Shown piece after piece: positions 13,504-21,912 of a stretch of DNA of 35,551 nucleotides. Origin of the DNA: Minisyncoccota bacterium (GTDB lineage Bacteria > Patescibacteriota > Minisyncoccia > Minisyncoccales > CG1-02-41-26). A program made the position numbers and the translations under genes. Location: positions 1 through 35,551 of the forward strand of contig JAQTPV010000003.1 in NCBI GenBank assembly GCA_028712605.1. Direction: 5' to 3'. Numbering within the stretch: the first letter of the stretch is position 1; every line of letters starts with the position of its first letter. The notes under the pieces are model-generated. The model was not told the DNA's origin and did not search any database. It saw only the letters and a program-made list of their open reading frames with translations.

Positions 13504-14166
13504 CTACTTCATCTCCCTTAAAAAATCTTTGGCCAATTCAGCCATTTTTGCTGGGTTGTCATAAAATGCCCTCCACACCACAGCAATGTCAGCGTCATTA
13601 AAAATAGCCTGGCCCGCCTCCTTAAATGTTTCTCCACCGGCTACAGAAACAGCGATATCATATGTTTCTTTTATCCTTTGAATGTGATGAAAGGGAATTT
13701 CTTTTTCTTTATTGTCTGCCTCATCAACACCCAAATGGATTACTACGATATTAGGTAAATTTCTCAATTTACCTAAAACTTCAAAAGGAAATTCTACATT
13801 CATCATATCCACCATGGAGTCAATACCTGCTGAATGACATTCCAAAACAAATTGCTCAATGGCTTCTACGGGAGCTAAGCCCAAACAAGTAGCCGCTGAT
13901 GCACCAGCTACGGCCGCCAGCTTAACTTCGGTGGCGCCCCTATCCATGCATTTTAAATCCGCCACAATATATCCCAGCTTGCCTAACTTTAGGCTCCACC
14001 AATTTCTCAAGGCACTAATGCCTCTTTGGCCATAATGCTTAATAAAGGGAGTGCCAGCCTCAAGCAAAATCCGCTCGGAAGCAGGTAAAAGGTAAACCAT
14101 CCTTTCCACTTCACCCATGGAACGGTTTAAGGCAATCTGCAAATAATGTTGTTTTTTATCCAGCAT
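13504..14166 (-). CDS. HPS/OMPDC-superfamily protein, copy A
   Basis: A 220-residue paralogue of the next gene with the same fold and motif order: LLEAGTPFIKHYG, VADLKCMDRGATE, VDMMNV, HLGVDEA and SVAGGETFKEAG. The DxKxxD motif is complete and, unlike copy B (DLADWE), the sequence after it (DRGATE) fits the HPS consensus DxGxxE better. A small basic insertion (RNWWSLKLG) follows the EAGTP strand. The pair probably arose by tandem duplication and may have specialised or form a hetero-oligomer, since HPS-family enzymes are dimers with active sites at the interface. It lies 18 nt after the presenilin-like gene, on the same strand. Confidence 0.8.
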   Translation of the reverse strand: MLDKKQHYLQIALNRSMGEVERMVYLLPASERILLEAGTPFIKHYGQRGISALRNWWSLKLGKLGYIVADLKCMDRGATEVKLAAVAGASAATCLGLAPVEAIEQFVLECHSAGIDSMVDMMNVEFPFEVLGKLRNLPNIVVIHLGVDEADNKEKEIPFHHIQRIKETYDIAVSVAGGETFKEAGQAIFNDADIAVVWRAFYDNPAKMAELAKDFLREMK

Positions 14167-14184
14167 CTTAATTGTTTACTCATT

Positions 14185-15048
14185 CTACCACAAGAGAGTG
14201 GTGATAAAATAACCAACAATGGATACCAAAGCAATCGGCGGCAAAGCAGGTAAGGGCCTCCTTTCTTTTTGGTTTATAAAAATCAAAAAGACGGCCAAAA
14301 GCCCTACAAGAGAGAATGCGGCCACCAACACACTGCTCCAGATATTAATGCTCAAGCACGAGATGGCCAAAAGTAAAGGGAACACCACATCGCCCCCACC
14401 CAAAATCATAAACTTCCCCTCTTGTTGAATTTCCTTGATGGGACTTTTAAATTCTTGAATAGTTTTAGGAATCACCAAACCAATAACTACTTGCTGGTTC
14501 ACCATTTCTTTAGCCATCTTAATCATATGGCCAGTTAGATGAACGGCCACAAAATCATAGATAGAGAAAACTAACATCATCAAACAAACTAAAAGTGGTG
14601 TCAATTGAATGCCCAAACTGCTAGCTACCCCAGCTGCGGCAAAGATAATGGCTAAATTATAAACCCAAATAAAGGGTTTTTTGATTAAGGCCCACACTAG
14701 AATCGCTGTAAGCACTAAAATCAAACCGTCAGACAACCATAAGCTCCAAAAAAATAAATTGCCCAAGATAACAGTACCCCACAAGATTATCTTAAAAAAG
14801 ATTCGTTTGGGCCTTTGAAATTTCAAAAAATAGGCTACTAATAATAAAGCCAACGTGGCCACTACGAAACTAAAGAAAAGCTGCCACACCGAAACCGGGG
14901 TCAAACCAATGGTATTAGATTGAACTAACTGTCTTAAGCGCCAACCAGCCAAAATCCCCAAGGCCAAGGTTAAAGAAAACATCAAAGCCTCAAAAGTAAA
15001 AACTATCCAAGGATTAGGCAGGGCTATTTGAGATTGCTCTTTGCGCAT
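14185..15048 (-). CDS. presenilin-like intramembrane aspartyl protease (PSH type)
   Basis: A 287-residue polytopic protein with about nine hydrophobic segments and all three signatures of the presenilin/signal-peptide-peptidase (A22) fold: the YD motif in SIYDFVAVH (Asp165), GxGD in ILGGGDVVFP (Asp220) and PALP at residues 267-270. The two Asp residues would form the catalytic pair that cuts transmembrane helices of client proteins. Archaeal PSH proteases such as the crystallised methanogen enzyme have the same layout and size. This is not the prepilin peptidase, which is at 23094-23885 and has the Cys motifs. It has its own promoter with a near-leaderless start, and the HPS pair follows in the same unit. 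Its clients are unknown. Confidence 0.88.
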   Translation of the reverse strand: MRKEQSQIALPNPWIVFTFEALMFSLTLALGILAGWRLRQLVQSNTIGLTPVSVWQLFFSFVVATLALLLVAYFLKFQRPKRIFFKIILWGTVILGNLFFWSLWLSDGLILVLTAILVWALIKKPFIWVYNLAIIFAAAGVASSLGIQLTPLLVCLMMLVFSIYDFVAVHLTGHMIKMAKEMVNQQVVIGLVIPKTIQEFKSPIKEIQQEGKFMILGGGDVVFPLLLAISCLSINIWSSVLVAAFSLVGLLAVFLIFINQKERRPLPALPPIALVSIVGYFITTLLW

Positions 15049-15059
15049 TAAAATTTTTT

Positions 15060-15088
15060 GTTTTAGACCTTAAGTTTTTAAGCATCAA
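15060..15088 (-). promoter_or_regulatory. promoter for the presenilin-HPS unit
   Basis: Minus strand: TTGATG at 15083-15088, 17 nt, TAAAAC at 15060-15065. The predicted start lies only about 4 nt before the ATG, so the mRNA may be nearly leaderless. The spacer contains an inverted CTTAA / TTAAG. Confidence 0.45.
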
Positions 15089-15166
15089 CTGGTACCTTTG
15101 AGGACTTGAAGTCCGGTAAGCGGTTTTGCCTCTTTTGGCTTGTTTGGAGGAATAATTACGCATACG

Positions 15167-16585
15167 TCAATTACTAAAATAACTCGCCTTAGTCCATTGG
15201 TATATTTTTTCAGTATCGGCCAATAGGTTAGCAGAACCTAAAACAATTATAGCAAGTTTTCTGATTTTGCCATCAGCGTGGATGGCTTGGAACACAAAAA
15301 CCCCAGACTGGCTAGCGTTTGTTTTGGAGGCAGTCTTCCCGCCTAAAAAATCAGTGTCATCAGGAAAAATATTATTTTGCTGCAAAGAGCTTAGACTGAA
15401 AGGGAGGGGTCCAAAAGTTCTCACTTTTTGCCCCCGACTAATCTGAAATAAAGTAGGCCGAGTTTGAAAGACGTACTTGGTTAAATAGAAAAGGTCTTGA
15501 GCTGTAGAAATATTACGGGAGCTCTGGCCCGATAAATCAGCGAAATAAGTATTGGGCATTAAAATAATGCCGGCTTTCTCATTCATTAAGGCCAAGGTTT
15601 GATCATGGCCCCAAAAATATCCAAGGGCTCGGGCTGCATTATACGATGTTTCCATTAATAAAGGGTAAAAAAGACCAACCACAGGAAACCGCTGTCCTAT
15701 TTTCACAACGCTATCTTCCTGCCTGTTTTGCAAAATGTCTCCATTAATCACCACTGATTTACGTAAATTGGTGTTTTCTACCATAACAGCAGCCATCATT
15801 AATTGGGTAATCTCGCCAATCGGAAAAATAGCTTGAGAATTTTTCTCGGCCAAAACTAAACCAGCGCCAATATCGGCCGCCATAAAACTTTCCGCTGAAA
15901 TCTCCGGGAAAGAGATTAATTGAGCATTTTGATATTGATAACCATCGTTTTCTTGATCAATCACCAAAAAGGGGGTACCCTCGACAACCGAATTAAAAAC
16001 TTTTTTCGTATCACTATCGGTTAGCTCAACGCAGCCGCCAGAAAACTCTTGGCTGTACTTCTGGCCATTCTCATAATAAGGCTCGCCGTGCACATAGTAC
16101 TTGCCATAAAATTTCATAGAATAAGGCATCCAGGTATCAGCTGCTGCTGAAAATACCAAACCGTCCTTGCTTTTGATGTCATAAAGTCCTAACGGAGTAC
16201 CACCCCATTCCGAAGCATCACCGCGTCGTAAAAGTGGAAAGCGCAATTGTTCCTTTCCTTCTTGATAAAAAACTAATTGCCGGCTGGCAAGATTAGCCTC
16301 CCAAAACTCCCGCCCCGAACTAAGTAAACCTTGCTTGATAGCGCTGAAATCTGATAGCAATCTTAAGTCAGCTAATTTCACAGAGGTAGTAGCGACGCTT
16401 AAACCTCCTTTAATTGTAGTGGTTGCTGCTTGACTCTCCTCGTTTTGATTGGCCAAAGTGTCTGTAAGGTAAGCTGACTGAAAATCAATTTTCTGATTAC
16501 CGCCTAAAATAAATAAAAAAACAACCGTTGAAAAAATCAGCACGATACAAGAAACAAGGATAATTTTAAAATCCCCTGAAAACAT
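15167..16585 (-). CDS. L,D-transpeptidase (YkuD) fused to a degenerate S11 carboxypeptidase domain
   Basis: A membrane-anchored cell-wall protein of 472 residues. After the N-terminal helix comes a YkuD domain with GTPLGLYDI, YVHGEPYY (catalytic His) and SGGCVELTD (catalytic Cys); the usual Arg after GCx is Glu. The C-terminal half has the layout of D-alanyl-D-alanine carboxypeptidases (S11), but motif I (SxxK, normally PxxSxTK) reads PIGEITQ, so the nucleophile Ser and the Lys are Glu and Gln. The second motif SYN and third KTA remain. The YkuD domain may be active and make 3-3 crosslinks; the S11 part is probably a binding module. I chose the ATG at 16585 because the ATG at 16612 lies inside a hairpin. 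Confidence 0.87.
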   Translation of the reverse strand: MFSGDFKIILVSCIVLIFSTVVFLFILGGNQKIDFQSAYLTDTLANQNEESQAATTTIKGGLSVATTSVKLADLRLLSDFSAIKQGLLSSGREFWEANLASRQLVFYQEGKEQLRFPLLRRGDASEWGGTPLGLYDIKSKDGLVFSAAADTWMPYSMKFYGKYYVHGEPYYENGQKYSQEFSGGCVELTDSDTKKVFNSVVEGTPFLVIDQENDGYQYQNAQLISFPEISAESFMAADIGAGLVLAEKNSQAIFPIGEITQLMMAAVMVENTNLRKSVVINGDILQNRQEDSVVKIGQRFPVVGLFYPLLMETSYNAARALGYFWGHDQTLALMNEKAGIILMPNTYFADLSGQSSRNISTAQDLFYLTKYVFQTRPTLFQISRGQKVRTFGPLPFSLSSLQQNNIFPDDTDFLGGKTASKTNASQSGVFVFQAIHADGKIRKLAIIVLGSANLLADTEKIYQWTKASYFSN

Positions 16586-16604
16586 GATTTTGGATTTTAA
16601 CAAG

Positions 16605-16635
16605 CCCAGCATCCTTCTTTAGAGAGGGTGCTGGG
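16605..16635 (-). terminator. hairpin after the NIF3 gene
   Basis: Ten-bp stem CCCAGCACCC / GGATGCTGGG (one G-U on RNA) with an 11-nt loop, starting 31 bases after the NIF3-like stop. It is followed by CTTGTTAAAATCC, a modest T-tract. It covers the most upstream possible ATG of the transpeptidase gene. Confidence 0.6.
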
Positions 16636-16665
16636 CCAGAGAGAAAAATCTTAAAATGATAAACC

Positions 16666-17610
16666 TTAGCGCCTCACTCTTATTAGCCCAGAACAAGGCA
16701 CAACCTCAATGCCTTGTCTTTCCAATTGATCTAGAAAAAGATTGACTCCTAAAGAATCAGATGAAATATGGCCGGCTATTACCACATTCACATTAGCGGC
16801 CTCAGCCTCCTTTCTGTGCTCCTCTGATAGGTGCATCCCCACCACTGTTCCAATGCCAGCCTGAGCCATCTTTTCGTAGAGTTTAGGCGAGCCTTCAGTA
16901 CCTCCTGTAATTTCTGTTACCGCTACCCTGCCTAAATAATTATCCGGGCTGCCAGCATAAATCTTGGGGCCCGCCCCAATCTTGATAGCTTCTCTGTATT
17001 CAGGTATTTCCTTCAGAGTAGTCAATAAATCATCCACCTTTTCTAAGCCAGGGTTATTCTCTACCTTTTCTTTTAAGAAGTGGGCGGCTAAATTATCGCA
17101 AGGGGTATGGATACAAACAAAATTAATTTTTAGCAACCGAGCCGCATCTACCGCTCGGTTGTGATTGGCAGCATTAACGCCTCGGGCCACCTCTGAAATT
17201 CTGACTTTCATTAAGCCTTCGGCCACATTAATCGGCACGCCATACTGACTTAAAACCTCGCTTTGCAGTTCCATCACATCTGCTAAGTGAGCTAAGCCCC
17301 GGCCCTCGGGGTGATGAGCAATCACTAAGTCAATATCGCCCAGTTCATGGGCTAATAAGATTTCAGCTGGCTCCATATCAACGCCAACTAGCACCTTTCT
17401 GATTTCCCTATCCTCGCTAATATTCAGAACCCTAGAGTCTAGATAAGGATTACTTAAATTGTCTTGATCAAAATCAGCCTTAGCTTTTTCGTCCAGTTTT
17501 TCATAATCTTTCTTTCGCCGCTCCAGCATTTTAGCGACTTGCTCTGATCCCCTTAAATCAGCTTCAGTACCCGCTTTAATAGCCAGGTCAAAAATCTCTT
17601 TTGTTGTCAT
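16666..17610 (-). CDS. NIF3 family dinuclear-metal protein
   Basis: A 314-residue protein of the NIF3/YbgI (DUF34) family, whose members form ring-shaped oligomers with a two-metal site. Family motifs are VLVGVDMEPAEI, DLVIAHHPEG (metal His pair), the FVCIHTPCDN strand and VVIAGHISSDSLG near the C-terminus. The N-terminal about 75 residues (ADLRGSEQVAKMLERRKKDYEKL) are a charged helical extension also seen in longer archaeal and Thermotoga-type NIF3 proteins. Cellular function of the family is still debated; a role in metal or metabolite repair is proposed. It is separate from rodA by 60 nt, with a promoter candidate in the gap, and is followed by a terminator hairpin. Confidence 0.85.
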   Translation of the reverse strand: MTTKEIFDLAIKAGTEADLRGSEQVAKMLERRKKDYEKLDEKAKADFDQDNLSNPYLDSRVLNISEDREIRKVLVGVDMEPAEILLAHELGDIDLVIAHHPEGRGLAHLADVMELQSEVLSQYGVPINVAEGLMKVRISEVARGVNAANHNRAVDAARLLKINFVCIHTPCDNLAAHFLKEKVENNPGLEKVDDLLTTLKEIPEYREAIKIGAGPKIYAGSPDNYLGRVAVTEITGGTEGSPKLYEKMAQAGIGTVVGMHLSEEHRKEAEAANVNVVIAGHISSDSLGVNLFLDQLERQGIEVVPCSGLIRVRR

Positions 17611-17626
17611 ACATTTTTAGAATAAG

Positions 17627-17656
17627 TTATTACTTATCTTTTTAACATCTTTTCAA
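17627..17656 (-). promoter_or_regulatory. NIF3 promoter with overlapping palindrome
   Basis: Minus strand: TTGAAA at 17651-17656, 18 nt, TAATAA at 17627-17632. A perfect inverted repeat ATAAGT-TATT-ACTTAT (17622-17637) covers the -10 and could be an operator. Confidence 0.35.
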
Positions 17657-17670
17657 AAAGAGGACAACCC

Positions 17671-18771
17671 CTAAGACCTCCTATGCAGGGCGGACAAAAT
17701 GCCCAGGCTCAAATAGGAGGCAAAAAGATGCGAACCCCCATAACTTACAAAGGGCAAGGGGATACCAACAACCGGGAAAACCCCCAAGCACATCCCAACA
17801 TTGATAAACAACTGCGAAAGAAAAAAACAGACTAAACCAGTAGCGAAAAGACGAGTAAAATTATCCTCGGCCAAAAAAGCAATCCTTAAAATGCGCCAAC
17901 AGACAAATGAAAAAAAGATAAAAAGTAAAGTAACGCCCAAAAAGCCCATTTCTTCAGCAATGGCTGAAAAAATAAAGTCAGTTTTGGGCTCTGGCAAAAA
18001 ACCATACTGAACCTGCGACCCCTTACCAAGGCCCTTACCCAAAATGCCACCTGATCCTATAGCGATTTTAGACTGATTAACATTCCAAGAGACTCCTTGC
18101 CTATCCACCTGGGGATTTAAAAAACTTAGAATACGCTGCTTTTGGTAATCTTTTAGCCAGAATATCCAGCCCAACGTAAACACCAGTGAAAAAATAATAA
18201 TTAATAAAAGCAGATGCCGCCACCTAATGCCAGAAAAAACAATCACCCCAACCCATAAGGCAACCAGCCCCAAGGCCGATCCTAAATCTGGCTGTAAAAG
18301 TACTAAGGCCACTGGAATTAGAACGTAAAGCCCAGAAAAAAAAATAATCCTAAGTCTCACCACTTCGGTATGTCTGCTGGAAAAATACTTACTTAAAACA
18401 ATCAATAAAGCAATAACCATAAAAGGTACCGGCTCCAAAGAAATGGGGCCCAACTTATACCATCCCTGGTTACCCCGAATAGCCACGCCAAAGAATAAAA
18501 CCCCAAGCAGGGCTAAAATACCGACCAAATAAAAGCCAAAGGCTAAATAGGAATTAGCCTTTAGAGAGCGCCAGTCAAAGAATTGCAGGCTGATCACCAT
18601 GGCCAGAGACACACTGAAAAAGATGATCTGTTTATAAAAAGTTGTAAAATCATGTTTAGTTAAAGAACAACTATAAATGGACAGGAGCCCCAAAAGGGTC
18701 AGAAAAAAAGCGGGCGCTAATAAGGCCCAGTCAATTCTTTTAAAAAAATTAACGACATTAGTCAGTTGCAT
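17671..18771 (-). CDS. rodA: RodA/FtsW-family SEDS peptidoglycan glycosyltransferase
   Basis: A 366-residue SEDS-family membrane protein with ten predicted helices that polymerises lipid II. Hallmark segments are QPDLGSALGLVALW (the conserved Asp region of the large loop), WNVNQSKIAIGSGGILGKGLGKGSQVQYGFLPE, PKTDFIFSAIAEEMGFLG, and near the end VGIPLPFVSYGGSHLFASYLSLG. The size fits RodA better than FtsW, and the long C-terminal tail of FtsW is missing. A partner PBP2 is not in the window. Its ATG lies 2 nt after the ligA stop, so the two are co-transcribed, an arrangement linking replication and wall growth genes that may be only compactness. Confidence 0.92.
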   Translation of the reverse strand: MQLTNVVNFFKRIDWALLAPAFFLTLLGLLSIYSCSLTKHDFTTFYKQIIFFSVSLAMVISLQFFDWRSLKANSYLAFGFYLVGILALLGVLFFGVAIRGNQGWYKLGPISLEPVPFMVIALLIVLSKYFSSRHTEVVRLRIIFFSGLYVLIPVALVLLQPDLGSALGLVALWVGVIVFSGIRWRHLLLLIIIFSLVFTLGWIFWLKDYQKQRILSFLNPQVDRQGVSWNVNQSKIAIGSGGILGKGLGKGSQVQYGFLPEPKTDFIFSAIAEEMGFLGVTLLFIFFSFVCWRILRIAFLAEDNFTRLFATGLVCFFLSQLFINVGMCLGVFPVVGIPLPFVSYGGSHLFASYLSLGILSALHRRS

Positions 18772-18773
18772 GA

Positions 18774-20834
18774 TTATTCTATGAAAGCCAAGAATTCAGT
18801 TTCGTTGATAATCTTGACCCCAAGCTTCTTGGCTTTATCAAATTTAGATCCAGGGTTCTCTCCTACTACCACAAAATCAGTGTCACTGGAAACCGATTCA
18901 GAAACATTGCCGCCTTGTCGCCTAATCATTTCCTTGGCCCTTTCTCGCTCTAGGGTGGACAGGGTACCGGTTAAAACAAAAGTTTGGCCGCTTAGCTTCT
19001 GACTATCGCTTTTGGGAGAAGTGTTTTCCACTTTTACCCCCACCCTAAACAATTTTTCTAAAAACACAATATTGTCTTTCTTGCGGAAGAATTGGTGGAT
19101 GTTTTTGGCGGTTTTAGGGCCGATATCTTTTATCTTCAGCAAGTCTTCCAAAGAAACGGCCCGCAACTTACGCAAACTACGAAAAATGTTAGCTAAATCT
19201 TGAGCCGTTTCTTCCCCCACCCCTTCAATCCCTAAAGCATATATAAAACGAGACAAGCGAATTCGTTTTTTTGCAGAAATAGCTTTGACTAAATTATGAG
19301 CTGATTTTTCAGCGAACCGCTCTAAATTCAGCAAATCAGTTTCTTGCAAGGTAAATAAATCAGCTGGGTCAGATAAAAGGCCGTAATCTAATAATTGGTT
19401 AATGATTTGCGGCCCTAAACCATCAATGTCAAAAGCGGCCCTACCCACAAAATAATAAAAGTAACGTCGTTGCCTGGCCTTACATTTTTGATTGGGGCAT
19501 CGCCAAATCACATCGGGCTCTTTTCTAACTAAGGGCGTTCCGCAAACCGGGCAAGCATGAGGCATTTTAAAGCTTTTTTCTCGGCCAGTCCTTAACTCCC
19601 TTAACACCCTAAGAATATCGGGAATAACGTCGCCAGCTCGACCGACAATAACCGTATCGCCTATTTTCAAGCCCAACCTCTGAATTTCGTCTTCATTATG
19701 TAAGGTGGCCCTGGAAACCGTCACCCCGCCGATGGCTACGGGCTTTAAAATCGCTAAGGGAGTAATGGCACCGGTTCTGCCCACCTGAACAATAATATTC
19801 TGAACCATTGTTTGAGCCTCTCTTAAGGGAAATTTAAAAGCGATAGCGGCTCTCGGTGATTTGCCGGCCACCCCCAATTTATCAAATAATTTATTATTGT
19901 TCACTTGAACCACCACACCATCAATTTCAAAAGGTAATCGGTCGCGATGCTTCAACCAATACTCTCTATATCTAATCACCTCATCAATATTAGAACAGCG
20001 CTTAGCAGCTGGATGAATTTTGAACCCCAAAATTTTTAAAACTAAGTGCTCTTGCTCGTGAGTTTTCTGGCCGAAATCAGAAACTAAATCCCAAGCATAG
20101 AAATCCATCTTTCTTTGGGCGGTAATTTTTGAATCCAACTGGCGGATGCTGCCAGCCGCTATATTACGTGGATTAGCATAAGCGACCAAACCAGCTGCCA
20201 TTTGCTGCTGATTAATCTTGGCAAATTCTTTTTTAGATATTAAAGCTTCACCTCTAATCACCAGCTCCTCGGCGGCTTTAAATGACTGAAAAACCTCCGC
20301 TAAGCCCGCCGCTTTCAACCCTGACACGATTTCATCTTCTCCTCTTAAGCTTAAGGGTATGGCTTCAATGGTCTTTAAATTACAAGTAACATCTTCACCG
20401 ACTAAGCCGTTGCCACGAGTGGCCCCTATTGTCAAAAGGCCCTCTCGAAAAATTAGTTCCACTGCCAAACCATCAAACTTTAACTCACAGAAATAATCAA
20501 GCCCTTCATTCTCTTTGGCTGAAAGCAACTTGGTGATTCTGGCCTCCCAATCAAGGATATCCTGTTCAGAGAAAGCATCCTGCAAAGAAAGCATTGGCTG
20601 AGTATGTTCTACCTTATCAAATTTCTCCAAAGGCACACCGGCCACCCTTTGGGTAGGCGAATCTGCAGTCACTAAGTCAGGGAAACTATTTTCTAAATCA
20701 AAAAGCTCTTTTTTCAAAGAGTCCAGAGCCACTGCAGACAAGTCAGACCGATCTAAAACATGCACCTGATAACGCTGTTGATTGATAAACCTTTTAAGCT
20801 TTTCTATCCTCTGTTTAGCCTCCTGCTTAGTCAT
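18774..20834 (-). CDS. ligA: NAD-dependent DNA ligase
   Basis: Full-length LigA (686 residues), the essential enzyme sealing nicks in replication and repair using NAD. The Ia domain (about residues 1-60, RYQVHVLDRSDL) binds NMN; the adenylation site is KFDG at residues 119-122; DGVVVQV is motif IIIa-like and AFKFP marks the end of the nucleotidyltransferase domain. The OB fold (VGRTGAITPLA) follows. Next come a four-Cys zinc finger (CPVCGTP to CPNQKCKA), a HhH repeat region (DIDGLGPQIINQLLDYG, GIEGVGEETA, IKDIGPKTA) and a C-terminal BRCT domain (FVLTGTL). Nothing is missing. It follows the pilX-like gene by 61 nt and precedes rodA. Confidence 0.98.
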   Translation of the reverse strand: MTKQEAKQRIEKLKRFINQQRYQVHVLDRSDLSAVALDSLKKELFDLENSFPDLVTADSPTQRVAGVPLEKFDKVEHTQPMLSLQDAFSEQDILDWEARITKLLSAKENEGLDYFCELKFDGLAVELIFREGLLTIGATRGNGLVGEDVTCNLKTIEAIPLSLRGEDEIVSGLKAAGLAEVFQSFKAAEELVIRGEALISKKEFAKINQQQMAAGLVAYANPRNIAAGSIRQLDSKITAQRKMDFYAWDLVSDFGQKTHEQEHLVLKILGFKIHPAAKRCSNIDEVIRYREYWLKHRDRLPFEIDGVVVQVNNNKLFDKLGVAGKSPRAAIAFKFPLREAQTMVQNIIVQVGRTGAITPLAILKPVAIGGVTVSRATLHNEDEIQRLGLKIGDTVIVGRAGDVIPDILRVLRELRTGREKSFKMPHACPVCGTPLVRKEPDVIWRCPNQKCKARQRRYFYYFVGRAAFDIDGLGPQIINQLLDYGLLSDPADLFTLQETDLLNLERFAEKSAHNLVKAISAKKRIRLSRFIYALGIEGVGEETAQDLANIFRSLRKLRAVSLEDLLKIKDIGPKTAKNIHQFFRKKDNIVFLEKLFRVGVKVENTSPKSDSQKLSGQTFVLTGTLSTLERERAKEMIRRQGGNVSESVSSDTDFVVVGENPGSKFDKAKKLGVKIINETEFLAFIE

Positions 20835-20867
20835 TTTTTTACCCTGTCAAATACTTTTGCTCCGCAA

Positions 20868-20888
20868 AAATCCTACGCAACAGGATTT
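20868..20888 (-). terminator. hairpin between pilX-like and ligA genes
   Basis: Seven-bp stem AAATCCT / AGGATTT with a 7-nt loop, then TTGC. A second hairpin TTTTGC-GGA-GCAAAA (20855-20869) overlaps its edge by two bases, so the two could be mutually exclusive. Confidence 0.4.
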
Positions 20889-20895
20889 GAAAGGT

Positions 20896-21297
20896 TTAAT
20901 TTAGGTTAACTTCCAATTTTCTTTTGGTATTAGTGGGTTTGTAATTACCAGCGGCCCTAAAGATTAAGTTGCTGGCGCTATCCACACAAACTTGATATGC
21001 CACAGAATTGTCTACTCCAAAGGTAAACCACATGGCACTTGGGCAAGTGGGCGGAGACACATTGTCGGGATAAATTAACTCGTTAACTGCAGGAGTCCAA
21101 CTGGAGCTTTTTATTAAACGATACATGCTTTTCTCAATCCCAGTGTCAGCCGCACAAAAAGCAATAACCGAATCAGATAGAGCCATCATGCCCTTTAATT
21201 GACTGACAGAAAGGGTTACTAAAGCCAAAAGAGCCGAGGTCATCACGGCCAAAATCACTACCACGAAAAATAAGGCTGATCCTCTTTGTTTATCCAT
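20896..21297 (-). CDS. PilX-like minor pilus protein
   Basis: A 133-residue protein whose N-terminus, MDKQRGSALFFVVVILAVMTSALLALVTLSV, has the hydrophobic helix of PilX/GspK-type minor pilins. It lacks the usual Gly-Phe cleavage site; QRGSALFFVVVI resembles PilX (RGxALxxVL). After the helix come SVSQLKGMMALSDSVIAFCAADTGIEKSMY, the PilX domain pattern in which a conserved Glu/Gly region follows an Ala-rich helix, and two more Cys residues. It probably caps or primes pilus assembly together with the other minor pilins upstream. I chose the ATG at 21297 over the in-frame start at 21306 because it begins just before the basic residues. It is the last gene of the minor-pilin cluster and ends before ligA. 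Confidence 0.75.
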   Translation of the reverse strand: MDKQRGSALFFVVVILAVMTSALLALVTLSVSQLKGMMALSDSVIAFCAADTGIEKSMYRLIKSSSWTPAVNELIYPDNVSPPTCPSAMWFTFGVDNSVAYQVCVDSASNLIFRAAGNYKPTNTKRKLEVNLN

Positions 21298-21308
21298 AAT
21301 AAACATAA

Positions 21309-21911
21309 TTATTGAACTATATTAGGATTGCGCTGGCAAATAGTGGTTTGAAAAATTAACTCTTGGGGCGGGGTATCTTTAGTATCCATAATTAAATTGA
21401 TTGTTATTTTAGGCTGTTTTTGGTCAGCTTGACCGTCACCTGAAACATTAAAACTAACGCTTTTGACCACCGAGTCAGCCGGCGTTAAGGCTTCAGCCAC
21501 CCCTAACTCTGACCTCCTGGTACTTGTTGAGCGCCTCACGACTAACTGATCGCCCTGTTTAGAAAACTCAATGCATTTATTATCGTAATTTAAAAAACGA
21601 ATAACAGTGGCTGGGGTACTTGTACTATAATTATATTTATAACCCGCCACCCCCACACAATCGCTATTAGCTGAAGCGTCCTTCCGGGCCATCCTAATAG
21701 ACCTATCCATATACTCCAAGCCATACGAAGCGCTATTTAAAAGATTATTAAGATTTAAAATTTTTCTTTGCTGAGTCATCGCTGAAATAAAAAGCCCGAT
21801 AAAAGCAATGGTAATAATAGAGAATACAACGATAGCCACCAAAAGCTCCAACAGGGTGAAGCCCTTAGAGTCATCGGAAAAATTTATTTTAATGGCTTTA
21901 TTTTTGGTCAT
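21309..21911 (-). CDS. PilW/GspJ-like minor prepilin
   Basis: A 200-residue type IV prepilin. The cleavage site is SKGFTLLELL (residues about 16-25), with the Glu at +5 that sets helix packing, followed by a long hydrophobic helix (AIVVFSIITIAFIGLFISAM). The globular part is beta-rich and contains Cys residues in NSDCVGVAG and DNKCIEF that may pair. The leader before the cleavage Gly is longer and more charged (MTKNKAIKINFSDDSKG) than in the major pilins. The ATG at 21911 lies 1 nt after the previous gene's stop; a longer in-frame ATG at 21938 would overlap that gene. Size and position fit PilW/GspJ of the minor-pilin tip complex. Confidence 0.8.
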   Translation of the reverse strand: MTKNKAIKINFSDDSKGFTLLELLVAIVVFSIITIAFIGLFISAMTQQRKILNLNNLLNSASYGLEYMDRSIRMARKDASANSDCVGVAGYKYNYSTSTPATVIRFLNYDNKCIEFSKQGDQLVVRRSTSTRRSELGVAEALTPADSVVKSVSFNVSGDGQADQKQPKITINLIMDTKDTPPQELIFQTTICQRNPNIVQ

Positions 21912-21912
21912 C

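Noticed and set aside
12847..14166. The pair as orotidine-5'-phosphate decarboxylases
   Set aside because: EAGTPLIK and DLKxxD context fit HPS/UlaD enzymes rather than PyrF, which has DxKxxDIxxT; the distinction still needs phylogeny.
15014..15163. 49-codon basic ORF between the transpeptidase and presenilin-like genes (minus strand)
   Set aside because: No SD, overlaps the presenilin start by 35 bases and covers the predicted promoter of that gene; likely chance.
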